A stretch of 12,083 nt of DNA, from NCBI GenBank assembly GCA_945903675.1, contig CAMDOP010000078.1, positions 1 to 12,083 of the forward strand. Direction: 5' to 3'. A program made the position numbers and the translations under genes. Source of the DNA: Crenothrix polyspora (GTDB lineage: Bacteria; Pseudomonadota; Gammaproteobacteria; Methylococcales; Methylomonadaceae). This document shows positions 1 through 6,755 of the stretch, piece after piece. Positions within the stretch are counted from its first letter, which is position 1. The number at the start of each line of letters is the position of its first letter. Below the pieces are notes generated by a model. That model worked only from the letters and a program-made list of their open reading frames with translations, did no database searches and was not told the origin of the DNA.

Positions 1-249
1 GATTTAAATGAACTGATGCCATCAATGCGTGCGGTAGGTTACCGGCAAGTATGGGCTTATTTGCAAGGTATCGATGATTATGATGCTATGACTGAAAAGG
101 CTATTATCGCTACTCGACAATTGGCAAAGCGCCAATTTACATGGTTACGCAGAGTGACTGATGCGATTAGTTTTCAGACCGGGCAAGAGAATTTATTAGC
201 CGATGTTATGGCGTTGGTTAGCACGCAACTTTGTATAAAGACTAACTAG
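1..249 (+). CDS. miaA: tRNA dimethylallyltransferase MiaA, C-terminal part (5' end outside window)
   Basis: MiaA transfers the dimethylallyl group from DMAPP to N6 of A37 in tRNAs that read codons starting with U. Only the last 82 residues are here; the frame is open from base 1. The segment PSMRAVGYRQVWAYL, followed by EKAIIATRQLAKRQFTWLR, is the characteristic C-terminal block of bacterial MiaA (MRAVGYRQ and RQLAKRQ.TWLR). The P-loop and catalytic residues lie upstream of the window. The gene ends with TAG and a hairpin follows at once. In many gammaproteobacteria hfq lies directly downstream of miaA; here the next thing is a non-coding repeat element and then pssA, so the usual miaA-hfq neighbourhood is absent. 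Family assignment is firm from the conserved block. Confidence 0.93.
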   Translation, partial: DLNELMPSMRAVGYRQVWAYLQGIDDYDAMTEKAIIATRQLAKRQFTWLRRVTDAISFQTGQENLLADVMALVSTQLCIKTN

Positions 250-253
250 TAAC

Positions 254-279
254 TGACGTTACTCAGTAACGTTGTTTTG
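254..279 (+). terminator. Probable intrinsic terminator of miaA
   Basis: A perfect 7-bp stem ACGTTAC/GTAACGT (256-262 with 266-272) with a TCA loop, extendable by two G-U pairs, is followed by TGTTTT. It begins five bases after the miaA stop codon. The stem is short and the T-run is interrupted, so strength is uncertain. Confidence 0.55.
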
Positions 280-284
280 CTCTC

Positions 285-524
285 GTTTGCCGCGCCGAGC
301 ACCGCAGGTTTTGTTGGGATTAGCCCGAAGGGGCGCGGCATGGATGCCGCGCGTCGGTAGGAGGGCAGGACGCCCTCTCTATCGACCCCCGACAAAACCG
401 AGGAGCGCAGGAAGCAGCGGCAATCGAGCCGCCTTTTCTTTGGATACTTTCTTTTGGCGGCGCAAAAGAAAGTATCTCGCCTTCGGGTGCGAATACCCGA
501 TTAAAACATTGTCGCGATAGCGAC
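285..524. repeat. GC-rich multi-hairpin intergenic repeat element
   Basis: This block is markedly richer in GC than the flanking DNA and is almost entirely foldable. A 12-bp outer stem (307-318 with 388-399, one G-U pair) encloses two hairpins. The first is GCGCGGCAT/ATGCCGCGC at 333-352. The second is a two-part stem of 353-360 with 379-386 (one G-U) plus GAGGGC/GCCCTC (361-366 with 372-377), with one bulged T. Further right are a perfect 14-bp stem (443-456 with 463-476, loop GCGGCG), TCGGGT/ACCCGA (483-488 with 495-500) and GTCGC-GATA-GCGAC (511-524). Long overlapping frames on both strands exist here but look like by-products of the structure. I infer a dispersed non-coding repeat; orientation and exact ends are not determinable from one copy. 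Confidence 0.6.
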
Positions 525-734
525 CTCATTATTTGTTTATTATAATCAGATCAATGACTGCGTAACATCAGCTAGTAAAGAATATTGCATTTAATAAATA
601 GCCATACTGGTATGAAACAATAGGTAGTGTTTATAGGGTCATTGTATAATTCACCCATTATTAATTCCTCGCAGCCATGAACGCTTTAAGTGCAGCTTGA
701 AAACCGTTTTTAAAACCTAAGGACTAATTGACGA

Positions 735-1484
735 ATGATTTTAGAAAAAAGCTCTATACGCCGTCGTGGCATTTATTTATTACCTAACTTATTTACTACG
801 GGGGCTTTATTCGCTGGTTTTTATGCGATTACCTCAGCAATGGGTGGTCGCTACGAAACTGCAGCCATGGCTATTTTTATAGCTATGATTTTAGATGGTC
901 TGGATGGACGAGTAGCGCGCTTAACTAATACACAAAGCGACTTTGGCGCTCAATATGATAGTTTGTCAGATATGGTTTCATTTGGCGCAGCGCCCGCTTT
1001 AGTCATGTACTTATGGGCTTTTTCAAGTTTGGGTAAGTTAGGATTATTTGCGGCTTTTATTCATATGGCCGGTGGAGCCTTAAGATTAGCTCGTTTTAAT
1101 ACGCAATTAACGTCTGCAGATAAACGTTATTTTCAGGGTTTACCGAGTCCTGCCGCAGCCGCCATACTTGCTGGCTTTATTTTGATAAGCTTAGAGTATG
1201 GTTATGATATAGAAATAATAAAGTATCTCGCAGTCATTTTAACCATGAGTACAGGTTTGTTAATGGTGAGTAACTTTAGATATTCCAGTTTCAAAGACAT
1301 CGATTTAAAAGGTAAAGTGCCTTTTTTTGTAACGATTGCAGTTATGCTAGCGATTGCTTTTGTGATGGCTCAGCCGCAAACTATGTTGTTTTTGTTATTT
1401 TTGGGCTATGCGATTTCTGGACCAGTAGTGACATTGGTCGCTCGCAAGCGTAGAGCAAAATCTAAAAGTGTAAAATCTGCTTGA
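735..1484 (+). CDS. pssA: CDP-diacylglycerol--serine O-phosphatidyltransferase PssA
   Basis: This inner-membrane enzyme joins CDP-diacylglycerol and L-serine to make phosphatidylserine, the precursor of phosphatidylethanolamine. The CDP-alcohol phosphotransferase motif D-G-x2-A-R-x8-G-x3-D-x3-D is complete (D57, G58, A61, R62, G71, D75, D79), preceded by D54. Several hydrophobic stretches (about residues 14-34, 44-56, 80-112, 135-155, 160-180 and 195-232) fit a polytopic membrane protein, and the C-terminus is basic (RKRRAKSKS). At 249 residues it matches the integral-membrane type of PssA, not the larger E. coli phospholipase-D-like enzyme. The RLPN-like segment LLPNLFT near the N-terminus supports the ATG start. 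The AAGGA ribosome site is 11 bases away, rather far. leuA follows on the same strand, an arrangement known from ilvBNC-pssA-leuA clusters; no ilv gene lies upstream here. Confidence 0.95.
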   Translation: MILEKSSIRRRGIYLLPNLFTTGALFAGFYAITSAMGGRYETAAMAIFIAMILDGLDGRVARLTNTQSDFGAQYDSLSDMVSFGAAPALVMYLWAFSSLGKLGLFAAFIHMAGGALRLARFNTQLTSADKRYFQGLPSPAAAAILAGFILISLEYGYDIEIIKYLAVILTMSTGLLMVSNFRYSSFKDIDLKGKVPFFVTIAVMLAIAFVMAQPQTMLFLLFLGYAISGPVVTLVARKRRAKSKSVKSA

Positions 1485-1509
1485 GAGCCTAGGGTCATTC
1501 GCGTATAGT
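1481..1509 (+). promoter_or_regulatory. Sigma70-type promoter of the leuL-leuA unit
   Basis: TTGAGA (1481-1486) and TATAGT (1504-1509), each one base from consensus, are separated by exactly 17 bases. The -35 overlaps the pssA stop codon. The predicted start, near 1516, gives a leader of about 195 bases ahead of leuA, containing the leader peptide and terminator described below. Confidence 0.6.
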
Positions 1510-1553
1510 CACAAGCTATGATTATTCTATATCACGCATTTTTGTAAGCTATC

Positions 1554-1619
1554 ATGGCTAACGCTTTTAAAAACAAACGCTGTGTAAGGCTAACCCTCTC
1601 TTTAAGATTATTGCCCTGA
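1554..1619 (+). CDS. leuL: Leucine-rich leader peptide (leu attenuation peptide)
   Basis: This is a 21-residue frame, too short for normal gene calling. It starts M-A-N-A-F-K and ends V-R-L-T-L-S-L-R-L-L-P followed by TGA. Five of its last nine residues are leucine, encoded at 1590 (CTA), 1596 (CTC), 1602 (TTA), 1608 (TTA) and 1611 (TTG). It lies between a good promoter and an intrinsic terminator, just upstream of the leucine biosynthesis gene leuA. That placement and composition are the hallmarks of an amino-acid attenuation leader. No strong Shine-Dalgarno sequence precedes the ATG. Unusually, the last Leu codons form the 5' arm of the terminator and the stop codon lies in its loop. I infer that a ribosome stalled for lack of charged leucyl-tRNA would cover the arm and let transcription proceed. 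I see no separate antiterminator stem. Confidence 0.72.
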   Translation: MANAFKNKRCVRLTLSLRLLP

Positions 1620-1636
1620 CGGGCGATTATCTTTTT
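1606..1636 (+). terminator. leuA attenuator terminator
   Basis: GATTATTGCCC (1606-1616) pairs with GGGCGATTATC (1621-1631) around a TGAC loop, with one T-T mismatch and one G-U pair; five T's follow (1632-1636). It is a canonical intrinsic terminator placed 75 bases ahead of leuA. Its 5' arm is coding sequence of the leader peptide, which ties termination to leucine-dependent translation. Confidence 0.72.
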
Positions 1637-1711
1637 CAAAAGCTAGTGAAATCCCACCTTATTAATTGATATCAATTTAAACATTGATTTATCTCCATGA
1701 ATGGAGTTTTT

Positions 1712-3256
1712 ATGAAAGACAAGTTAATTATATTTGATACCACCCTACGCGACGGCGAACAAAGCCCTGGCGCATCGATGACTCGTGATGAAAAAGTTAG
1801 AATAGCCAAAGCCTTGGAACGTCTAAAAGTAGATGTTATTGAAGCGGGTTTTCCAGCTGCAAGTCCAGGTGATTTTGAGTCCGTACAAGCAGTCGCTAGT
1901 GTTATAAAAGACAGTATTGTCTGTGGTTTGGCACGCGCACTCGATAAAGATATAGATCGTGCAGGACTCGCACTTAAAAATGCAAAACGTTCACGCATTC
2001 ATACCTTTATTGCTACTTCGCCTATACATATGCAAATGAAGTTGCAGATGTCTCCCGAGCAAGTGATAGAACATGCCGTTAATGCAGTGAAGCGAGCTAG
2101 ACAGTACACCGATGATGTCGAGTTTTCACCTGAAGATGCGGGACGTTCAGATGAAGATTTTTTATGCCGTATATTAGAAGCAGTTATTAATGCCGGTGCA
2201 ACTACGCTAAATATACCGGATACCGTCGGTTACAGTGTGCCTCAGCAGTTTGGTGCCACTATTGCTAATTTAATCCAGCGTATCCCTAACTCTGATAAAG
2301 CTATTTTTTCAGTACATTGCCATAATGATTTAGGCTTAGCAGTGGCTAATTCCTTGGCAGCCGTTATGAATGGTGCTCGACAGGTTGAATGCACGATTAA
2401 TGGCTTAGGTGAGCGTGCTGGTAATGCTTCATTAGAAGAAGTTGTTATGGCTGTACGAACTCGCCATGACGTATTTAGCTGTCAAACGGGTATAGATACT
2501 CGAGAAATTCTAACGTGCTCAAAGCTAGTGTCATCGATTACTGGCTTTCCAGTACAACCTAATAAAGCGATCGTTGGTGCCAATGCTTTTGCTCATGAAG
2601 CCGGCATACATCAAGACGGCGTGTTAAAAAGTCGAGAGACTTATGAGATTATGCGTGCCGAAGATGTGGGTTGGTCTGCCAATCGCATGGTTTTAGGTAA
2701 GCATTCAGGTAGAAATGCCTTTAAGAGTCGTATCACCGAGTTGGGTTCAGAATTTGCCTCTGAAGCAGAATTAAATGAAGCTTTTGCTCGTTTTAAACAA
2801 TTAGCTGATAAAAAACATGAAATCTTTGATGAAGATTTACAAGCCCTTATTTCAGAAGCAGGCTTTAAGGCAGAAGATGAACATGTTAAATTGATAGCTT
2901 TAAAAGTTTGTTCAGAGACGGGTGAAATTCCTAACGCCACAGTAACCTTGCGCATAGCTAATAAAGAAGTGACAGGTAGTTCAGATGGCGGCGGTGCCGT
3001 TGATGCCAGTTTAAAAGCGATTGAGCAGTTGGTGAAGTCTGACGCAATCTTAGAATTATATTCTGTCAATAACATCACTAATGGTACCGATGCTCAAGGG
3101 GAAGTGAGTGTGCGCCTTGAAAAATCGGGACGTATTGTTAATGGCTTAGGTGCTGATACTGACATAGTTATCGCCTCGGCTAAGGCTTATATAAATGCGA
3201 TTAATAAATTACATAGCCCTGATCAACGTAGGCATCCACAGCAAGGCGATGTTTGA
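1712..3256 (+). CDS. leuA: 2-isopropylmalate synthase LeuA
   Basis: LeuA condenses acetyl-CoA with 2-oxoisovalerate, the first committed step of leucine synthesis, in the cytosol. The N-terminus MKDKLIIFDTTLRDGEQSPG is the classical start of the TIM-barrel catalytic domain (R13 and D14 catalytic; metal ligands H202 and H204 in HCHNDLG; GLGERAGNA at 231-239). The C-terminal part, from about residue 390, is the LeuA dimer regulatory domain that mediates leucine feedback inhibition. At 514 residues it is close to the E. coli enzyme (523). I chose ATG 1712 because GGAG (1703-1706) sits five bases upstream and the family begins M-K-D; an in-frame ATG at 1697 would add five residues but overlaps that ribosome site. 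Transcription is probably attenuated through the leader upstream. No leuCDB genes are adjacent. A 14-bp palindrome, AATTGATATCAATT (1664-1677), sits just ahead of the gene. Confidence 0.96.
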   Translation: MKDKLIIFDTTLRDGEQSPGASMTRDEKVRIAKALERLKVDVIEAGFPAASPGDFESVQAVASVIKDSIVCGLARALDKDIDRAGLALKNAKRSRIHTFIATSPIHMQMKLQMSPEQVIEHAVNAVKRARQYTDDVEFSPEDAGRSDEDFLCRILEAVINAGATTLNIPDTVGYSVPQQFGATIANLIQRIPNSDKAIFSVHCHNDLGLAVANSLAAVMNGARQVECTINGLGERAGNASLEEVVMAVRTRHDVFSCQTGIDTREILTCSKLVSSITGFPVQPNKAIVGANAFAHEAGIHQDGVLKSRETYEIMRAEDVGWSANRMVLGKHSGRNAFKSRITELGSEFASEAELNEAFARFKQLADKKHEIFDEDLQALISEAGFKAEDEHVKLIALKVCSETGEIPNATVTLRIANKEVTGSSDGGGAVDASLKAIEQLVKSDAILELYSVNNITNGTDAQGEVSVRLEKSGRIVNGLGADTDIVIASAKAYINAINKLHSPDQRRHPQQGDV

Positions 3257-3287
3257 GGCTCAAGATTAAAGATCTTGGAGGCTGATT

Positions 3288-3941
3288 GTGCATAATGCCT
3301 TGCGTTTGCAATATTTAGAAACCATGGGTATTGATGTCTGGGTGCCAAGAGAGAAGTTGGCATCTAGCTTAGTGCTTTCAGATGATCAGCCGCATGGCTT
3401 AGGGCAGTTTGAGCAACTGGCAAGTATTGAGTCTTGTGATTTATGTGATTCACAAGCACAAGCAGTATTAGGTGTAGGCAACCCACAGGCCGATTGGCTG
3501 CTCGTTGTTGCGGCAACTAGCGCAGATGATAATAGTCAAGACCAGCATTTTGAAAAGAATGCCGGTTTATTATTAGCCGAAATGTTACGTACGATAGATT
3601 TAAGAGTCGAAGATGTTTTTATTGTCACCTTGGTTGAATGTCAAGCAGTCAATAAGCCTCGTTCTTTTGACACTACAACTCAGTTCTGTATCGGACATTT
3701 TCTCAGCCAGCAGCAACATATACAGCCAAAAATCATACTGGCAATCGGTGATAAAGCCGCGCAAACTTTATTAAAAATGCGACAACCTTTAGCGAGTTTT
3801 AGAGGTCAATGTCACTATGTTAATGAAACCCCCGTTGTTGTCGTTGAACATCCTGCTTATTTACTGCGCTCTTTGTTAGAAAAGCGTCAAGCATGGCAGG
3901 ATTTATGTTTTGCGAAACAATTACTTAATAATGAAGGTTAA
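3288..3941 (+). CDS. Family-4-like uracil-DNA glycosylase fold protein with degenerate active site, in holD position
   Basis: A 217-residue protein with the four cysteines of [4Fe-4S] uracil-DNA glycosylases in the expected spacing: C50-x2-C53 and C118-x15-C134. Family-like segments also include NAGLLLAEML (91-100), the helix ending GDKAAQTLL (154-162) and motif HPAYLLR (188-194). However, the family-4 motif GE(A/G)PG after the first core strand is replaced by VAATSADD (74-81), so glycosylase activity is doubtful. The first 20 residues (LRLQYLETMGIDVWVPRE) resemble the N-terminus of E. coli HolD, the psi subunit of the DNA polymerase III clamp loader, and rimI follows directly, as it follows holD in E. 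coli. I therefore infer a possible psi-like or replication-repair role. The start is GTG with GGAGG (3277-3281) six bases upstream. A CAAGAT/ATCTTG hairpin (3261-3277) ends on that site. The gene ends two bases before rimI. Confidence 0.75.
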   Translation: MHNALRLQYLETMGIDVWVPREKLASSLVLSDDQPHGLGQFEQLASIESCDLCDSQAQAVLGVGNPQADWLLVVAATSADDNSQDQHFEKNAGLLLAEMLRTIDLRVEDVFIVTLVECQAVNKPRSFDTTTQFCIGHFLSQQQHIQPKIILAIGDKAAQTLLKMRQPLASFRGQCHYVNETPVVVVEHPAYLLRSLLEKRQAWQDLCFAKQLLNNEG

Positions 3942-3943
3942 CG

Positions 3944-4483
3944 ATGCGTGGCTGGGTAGATAAAATTAAGAGTGTGATAATTTACGATGCAGACAAGGAG
4001 TTCTACGCTAAAGTGTTTCCTGATTCAGTACAAAAAATAGATTTGTTACGTTTACGTATCATGACCCATGCCGATTTACCTGCGGTACTGGAAATAGAGA
4101 AAAAAAACTATTTGTTCCCTTGGGAAGAAGATATTTTTACCGACTGTTTTAAAGCCGGCTATAGTTGCTGGGTCTGTGAATATGATAAAAAAGTGTTAGC
4201 TTATAGCTTGCTATCAATGGCTGTAGGTGAAGCGCATATCCTTAATATTTCTGTAGACCCTGCTGAGCAAAAACAGGGTATCGGTCGTAAAATGTTAGAG
4301 CATTTAATTAGCATTGCCAGAGGCAAGGCTGAATCAGTCTTTTTAGAAGTAAGGCCCTCTAATATTCATGCCATAGCACTCTATGAAGATATGGGTTTTA
4401 ACGAAATTGGTATAAGAAAAGGCTATTACCCTGCAGAGCATGGTCGTGAAGATGCCATTATGTTGGCATTACAGTTATTCTAA
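3944..4483 (+). CDS. rimI: Ribosomal protein S18-alanine N-acetyltransferase RimI, with N-terminal extension
   Basis: RimI acetylates the N-terminal alanine of ribosomal protein S18 using acetyl-CoA. The GNAT fold is complete: acetyl-CoA loop QKQGIG (109-114) after the strand HILNISVDP, and the family's catalytic positions as E135 in FLEVRPSN and Y147 in IALYEDMGF. The C-terminal signature GYYPAEHGREDAIML is typical of RimI. At 179 residues it is about 30 longer than the E. coli protein because of an N-terminal extension (residues 1 to about 36: MRGWVDKIKS and onward) that has no counterpart in the standard fold. The start is supported by AAGG six bases upstream and by tight packing, two bases behind the previous stop, which suggests translational coupling. 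Using M40 (4061) would remove the extension but has no ribosome site. Confidence 0.92.
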   Translation: MRGWVDKIKSVIIYDADKEFYAKVFPDSVQKIDLLRLRIMTHADLPAVLEIEKKNYLFPWEEDIFTDCFKAGYSCWVCEYDKKVLAYSLLSMAVGEAHILNISVDPAEQKQGIGRKMLEHLISIARGKAESVFLEVRPSNIHAIALYEDMGFNEIGIRKGYYPAEHGREDAIMLALQLF

Positions 4484-4543
4484 TGTACTTAAGACGTGGC
4501 CGATTAGCTTAACCGTTCACTTTTAGATAGGGTTCTTTTAAGA

Positions 4544-4591
4544 GCAGACAAAAGGCGAAGGGCAAGGGTTAAGCCTAGTCTGCGTCGCCTT
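4544..4591. repeat. Two interleaved perfect inverted repeats between rimI and lpxC
   Basis: GCAGAC (4544-4549) pairs with GTCTGC (4578-4583), and AAGGCGA (4552-4558) pairs with TCGCCTT (4585-4591). The two stems cross, so in RNA they would be mutually exclusive or form a pseudoknot. The block sits 60 bases past the rimI stop and just ahead of the putative lpxC promoter. No long T-run follows, so it is not an obvious terminator. Confidence 0.5.
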
Positions 4592-4594
4592 AAG

Positions 4595-4623
4595 TTGCTA
4601 GCCATAATAGTTTAAGTTATAAA
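4595..4623 (+). promoter_or_regulatory. Candidate sigma70 promoter for lpxC
   Basis: TTGCTA (4595-4600) and TATAAA (4618-4623) with a 17-base spacer; the -35 matches four of six bases, the -10 five of six. A start near 4630 would give an lpxC leader of about 80 bases. AT-rich DNA offers alternatives such as TAAAAT at 4664, so this is a candidate only. Confidence 0.4.
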
Positions 4624-4711
4624 CATAATGGCATGATTCAGTCTCACTAGAGCATAAGTATGGTAAAATGTTCGGCTTATTGCTCCATCTTCTATTCGGT
4701 TTTATTTACTT

Positions 4712-5635
4712 ATGATTAAACAACGAACTTTAAAAAACACTATTAGGGCCACTGGTGTTGGCTTGCATACTGGCGAAAAGATATATTTAACGTTGCGTCC
4801 GGCAGAACCTAATACAGGCATTAAATTTCGTCGAGTAGATTTTGATGTGCCGGTTGTTATTCAAGCAACTCCTGAAAATGTTGGTGAAACCGTGTTATCA
4901 ACCACTTTAGTGGCGGGTGATGTAAAAATATCGACCATTGAACATTTACTTTCAGCTTTTGCAGGCTTAGGCATCGATAACGCTATTATTGACGTCAGTG
5001 CTGCTGAAGTGCCGATTATGGATGGCAGTGCGGGACCTTTTGTGTTTTTATTGCAATCAGCCGGTGTAGAAGAGCAAGATTGCCCTAAGCAATATATTAG
5101 AATAAAACGTACTCTCAGAGTGAGTGACGGCGATAAGTGGGCCGAATTTAGTCCTTTTGAAGGTTTTAAAGTGACCTTCACCATCGATTTCGAACATCCT
5201 GCTTTTGAAGAGCATGTTAAAACGGCAAGCATGGATTTTTCATCAACCGCTTTCGTTAAAGAAGTCAGTCGAGCCAGAACCTTTGGCTTCATGAAAGATA
5301 TTGAGATGCTGCGAGAAAATAATCTAGCTTTAGGCGGCAGTCTTGAAAACGCCATTGTGGTTGATGACGATAAAGTCATCAATGAAGATGGTTTACGTTG
5401 TGCGGATGAGTTCGTTAAGCATAAAATTCTCGACGCTATTGGTGATTTATATTTATTGGGTCATAGCTTAATTGGTGAATTTACCGGTTATAAATCAGGA
5501 CACGGTTTAAACAATAAATTACTGCGCACGCTGTTGGAAAATAAAGATGCCTGGGAAATGGTCACTTTTGATACCGATGAAGAAGCCCCCATTTCTTATA
5601 TGCCTTCTGCGGAAACGCCTAGAGCGCCTGAATAA
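4712..5635 (+). CDS. lpxC: UDP-3-O-acyl-N-acetylglucosamine deacetylase LpxC
   Basis: LpxC is the zinc-dependent cytosolic deacetylase that commits UDP-3-O-acyl-GlcNAc to lipid A synthesis. The N-terminus MIKQRTLKNTIRATGVGLHT is the family's standard start. Zinc ligands are visible as H78 (TIEHLLSA), H237 and D241 (HKILDAIGD), with the general-acid histidine H264 in SGHGLNN and E77 next to the first ligand. At 307 residues it is full length. No Shine-Dalgarno motif precedes the ATG: the 20 bases upstream are pyrimidine-rich, so initiation may rely on an unstructured leader. In many gammaproteobacteria lpxC closes the ftsA-ftsZ cluster; here it follows rimI, 228 bases away, with its own probable promoter, so the usual cell-division neighbourhood is absent. 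The C-terminus (ETPRAPE) lacks an obvious degradation tail that I can recognise. Confidence 0.96.
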   Translation: MIKQRTLKNTIRATGVGLHTGEKIYLTLRPAEPNTGIKFRRVDFDVPVVIQATPENVGETVLSTTLVAGDVKISTIEHLLSAFAGLGIDNAIIDVSAAEVPIMDGSAGPFVFLLQSAGVEEQDCPKQYIRIKRTLRVSDGDKWAEFSPFEGFKVTFTIDFEHPAFEEHVKTASMDFSSTAFVKEVSRARTFGFMKDIEMLRENNLALGGSLENAIVVDDDKVINEDGLRCADEFVKHKILDAIGDLYLLGHSLIGEFTGYKSGHGLNNKLLRTLLENKDAWEMVTFDTDEEAPISYMPSAETPRAPE

Positions 5636-5825
5636 AAAAACTTTGGCTCTAGTTGATTCAAGCTTTGTCGGGGGTGAATCTGTCGCCCCTACAATACAGG
5701 TCTCGACTTTATACCAAGCTTGTTAGAAGGCTATGGATACTTGCCTAATCAAGGTTTTAAAAATACCCAGAAATTGACTGAGTATTTTATGAATGCTCAA
5801 GTCAATCGCAAGTATATCGCTTGAT

Positions 5826-5863
5826 ATCCAGTCAATAAGATCAATCAAATATTCTGACTGGAT
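5826..5863. repeat. Perfect 9-bp inverted repeat with 20-base loop
   Basis: ATCCAGTCA at 5826-5834 and TGACTGGAT at 5855-5863 are exact complements. No T-run follows, so it is not a typical terminator. It lies in the gene-free region after lpxC and could be a hairpin of a transcript or an operator-like site. Confidence 0.5.
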
Positions 5864-6326
5864 TAGCGTAAGCGCCAATTCAGACCGATAAGATATTACA
5901 CTGTTCCCACATCCCCCTGCCAAAGATAGATATTCACAAATATTTTGTGTGTTTGGAGTAAAGCCGCTACAGCTGTTTTAAAACGATGAGCTCTCCGTGT
6001 AAGAGCGATAAACAAAGCCGCAATTTAAACTAGATTGCCTTGTTTTCGGCTAGGCTTTTTTTCAAAACAAGCCTTGGCTTTTTATTGTTGGATTCTACTT
6101 TTTTGATTAGACATTCTAGCTTTAAACATTTTCTTTAATCCTTTCTCTTCTGTGATTTTAATAACACATTATCGTATTTTATGATTTCAATTTTTAAAAT
6201 TGCCTGTACGCTAAGAAAAACTTGTTTTTATTTAACGTCTTAATATTTATTGAGAGTGTATTTTTACTTTCTCATTAGAAATTATATTTATAAACCGCTA
6301 TAAAGCCTTATTTACGTCTCAAGTTC

Positions 6327-6452
6327 TGCCAATTCAAAATTGATTTCCGACTTTAATAAAATAAGTAGCGCTAATTTAAAATTGCATTCTAGTTTTAATA
6401 AAACAAACTGCGCTGATTCAAAATTAACAAGTGCTTTTCTAAGTTGTAAAAA
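6327..6452. repeat. Three-copy degenerate tandem repeat, period 42 bp
   Basis: The core ATTYAAAATT recurs at the same phase in three consecutive 42-base units (around 6332, 6374 and 6416). Units one and two also share TTTAATAAAA followed by AA; units two and three both begin with GCGCT. The third unit is the most diverged. A 42-base period is four helical turns, so the AT-rich cores would lie on one face of the DNA, as expected of a protein-binding array. That role is inference. Confidence 0.6.
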
Positions 6453-6755
6453 GTAAAAATAATTAACAACAAAGGTCTGTTTATAAATAAAAAATAATAT
6501 TTACTTGATGAGTTAATAATATCTAAACATAGGTAGAAGCTTAGTCTTATCTCAAAGTATAAATTCAAAAATATTTAGCAAAGATGGTTTATTGTTCAGC
6601 TTTTATTGGCTAGTGTTTATTAATTTTTATTAGTAATTACCTGAGTTTGCAATTAAAAATACTATTTTAAATAAATCTTTGTCCTAAAATAATTCATCAA
6701 AACAAGTGCTTGTATTCTAAGGTGAGTTTATTTAAGGACTAATAGTCACTGTTAG

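Larger units (their letters stand above)
250..734. other. Intergenic region miaA-pssA, no protein gene
   Basis: Besides the miaA terminator and the structured repeat, positions 525-734 are AT-rich and carry no convincing frame. A TATAAT hexamer at 645-650 could be the -10 of a pssA promoter, but no good -35 sits 16-18 bases upstream. AAGGA at 719-723 is the only ribosome-binding candidate for pssA. Confidence 0.6.

Noticed and set aside
272..529. Overlapping open frames of 69-82 codons on both strands after miaA
   Set aside because: They coincide with the hairpin-rich repeat, are rich in R, P and C, have no ribosome site and look like by-products of GC-rich inverted repeats.
1664..1677. AATTGATATCAATT as an FNR or Fur site
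   Set aside because: The half-site spacing does not fit TTGAT-N4-ATCAA for FNR, and the match to a Fur box is poor; it stays an unexplained palindrome before leuA.
1697..1711. Upstream ATG as the leuA start
   Set aside because: It lies across the GGAG ribosome site that serves ATG 1712, and LeuA proteins start at the MKD position.
2641..3078. Minus-strand frame of 145 codons inside leuA
   Set aside because: It is a shadow of the leuA coding frame with no family resemblance; the same holds for the long minus-strand frame inside lpxC.
5723..5923. 66-codon frame on the minus strand after lpxC
   Set aside because: It has no recognisable family or good ribosome site, and it covers inverted repeats; I could not link it to any transposase.
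6327..6452. CRISPR array
   Set aside because: Units are directly adjacent and degenerate, with no alternating conserved repeat and unique spacer, and no cas gene is in the window.
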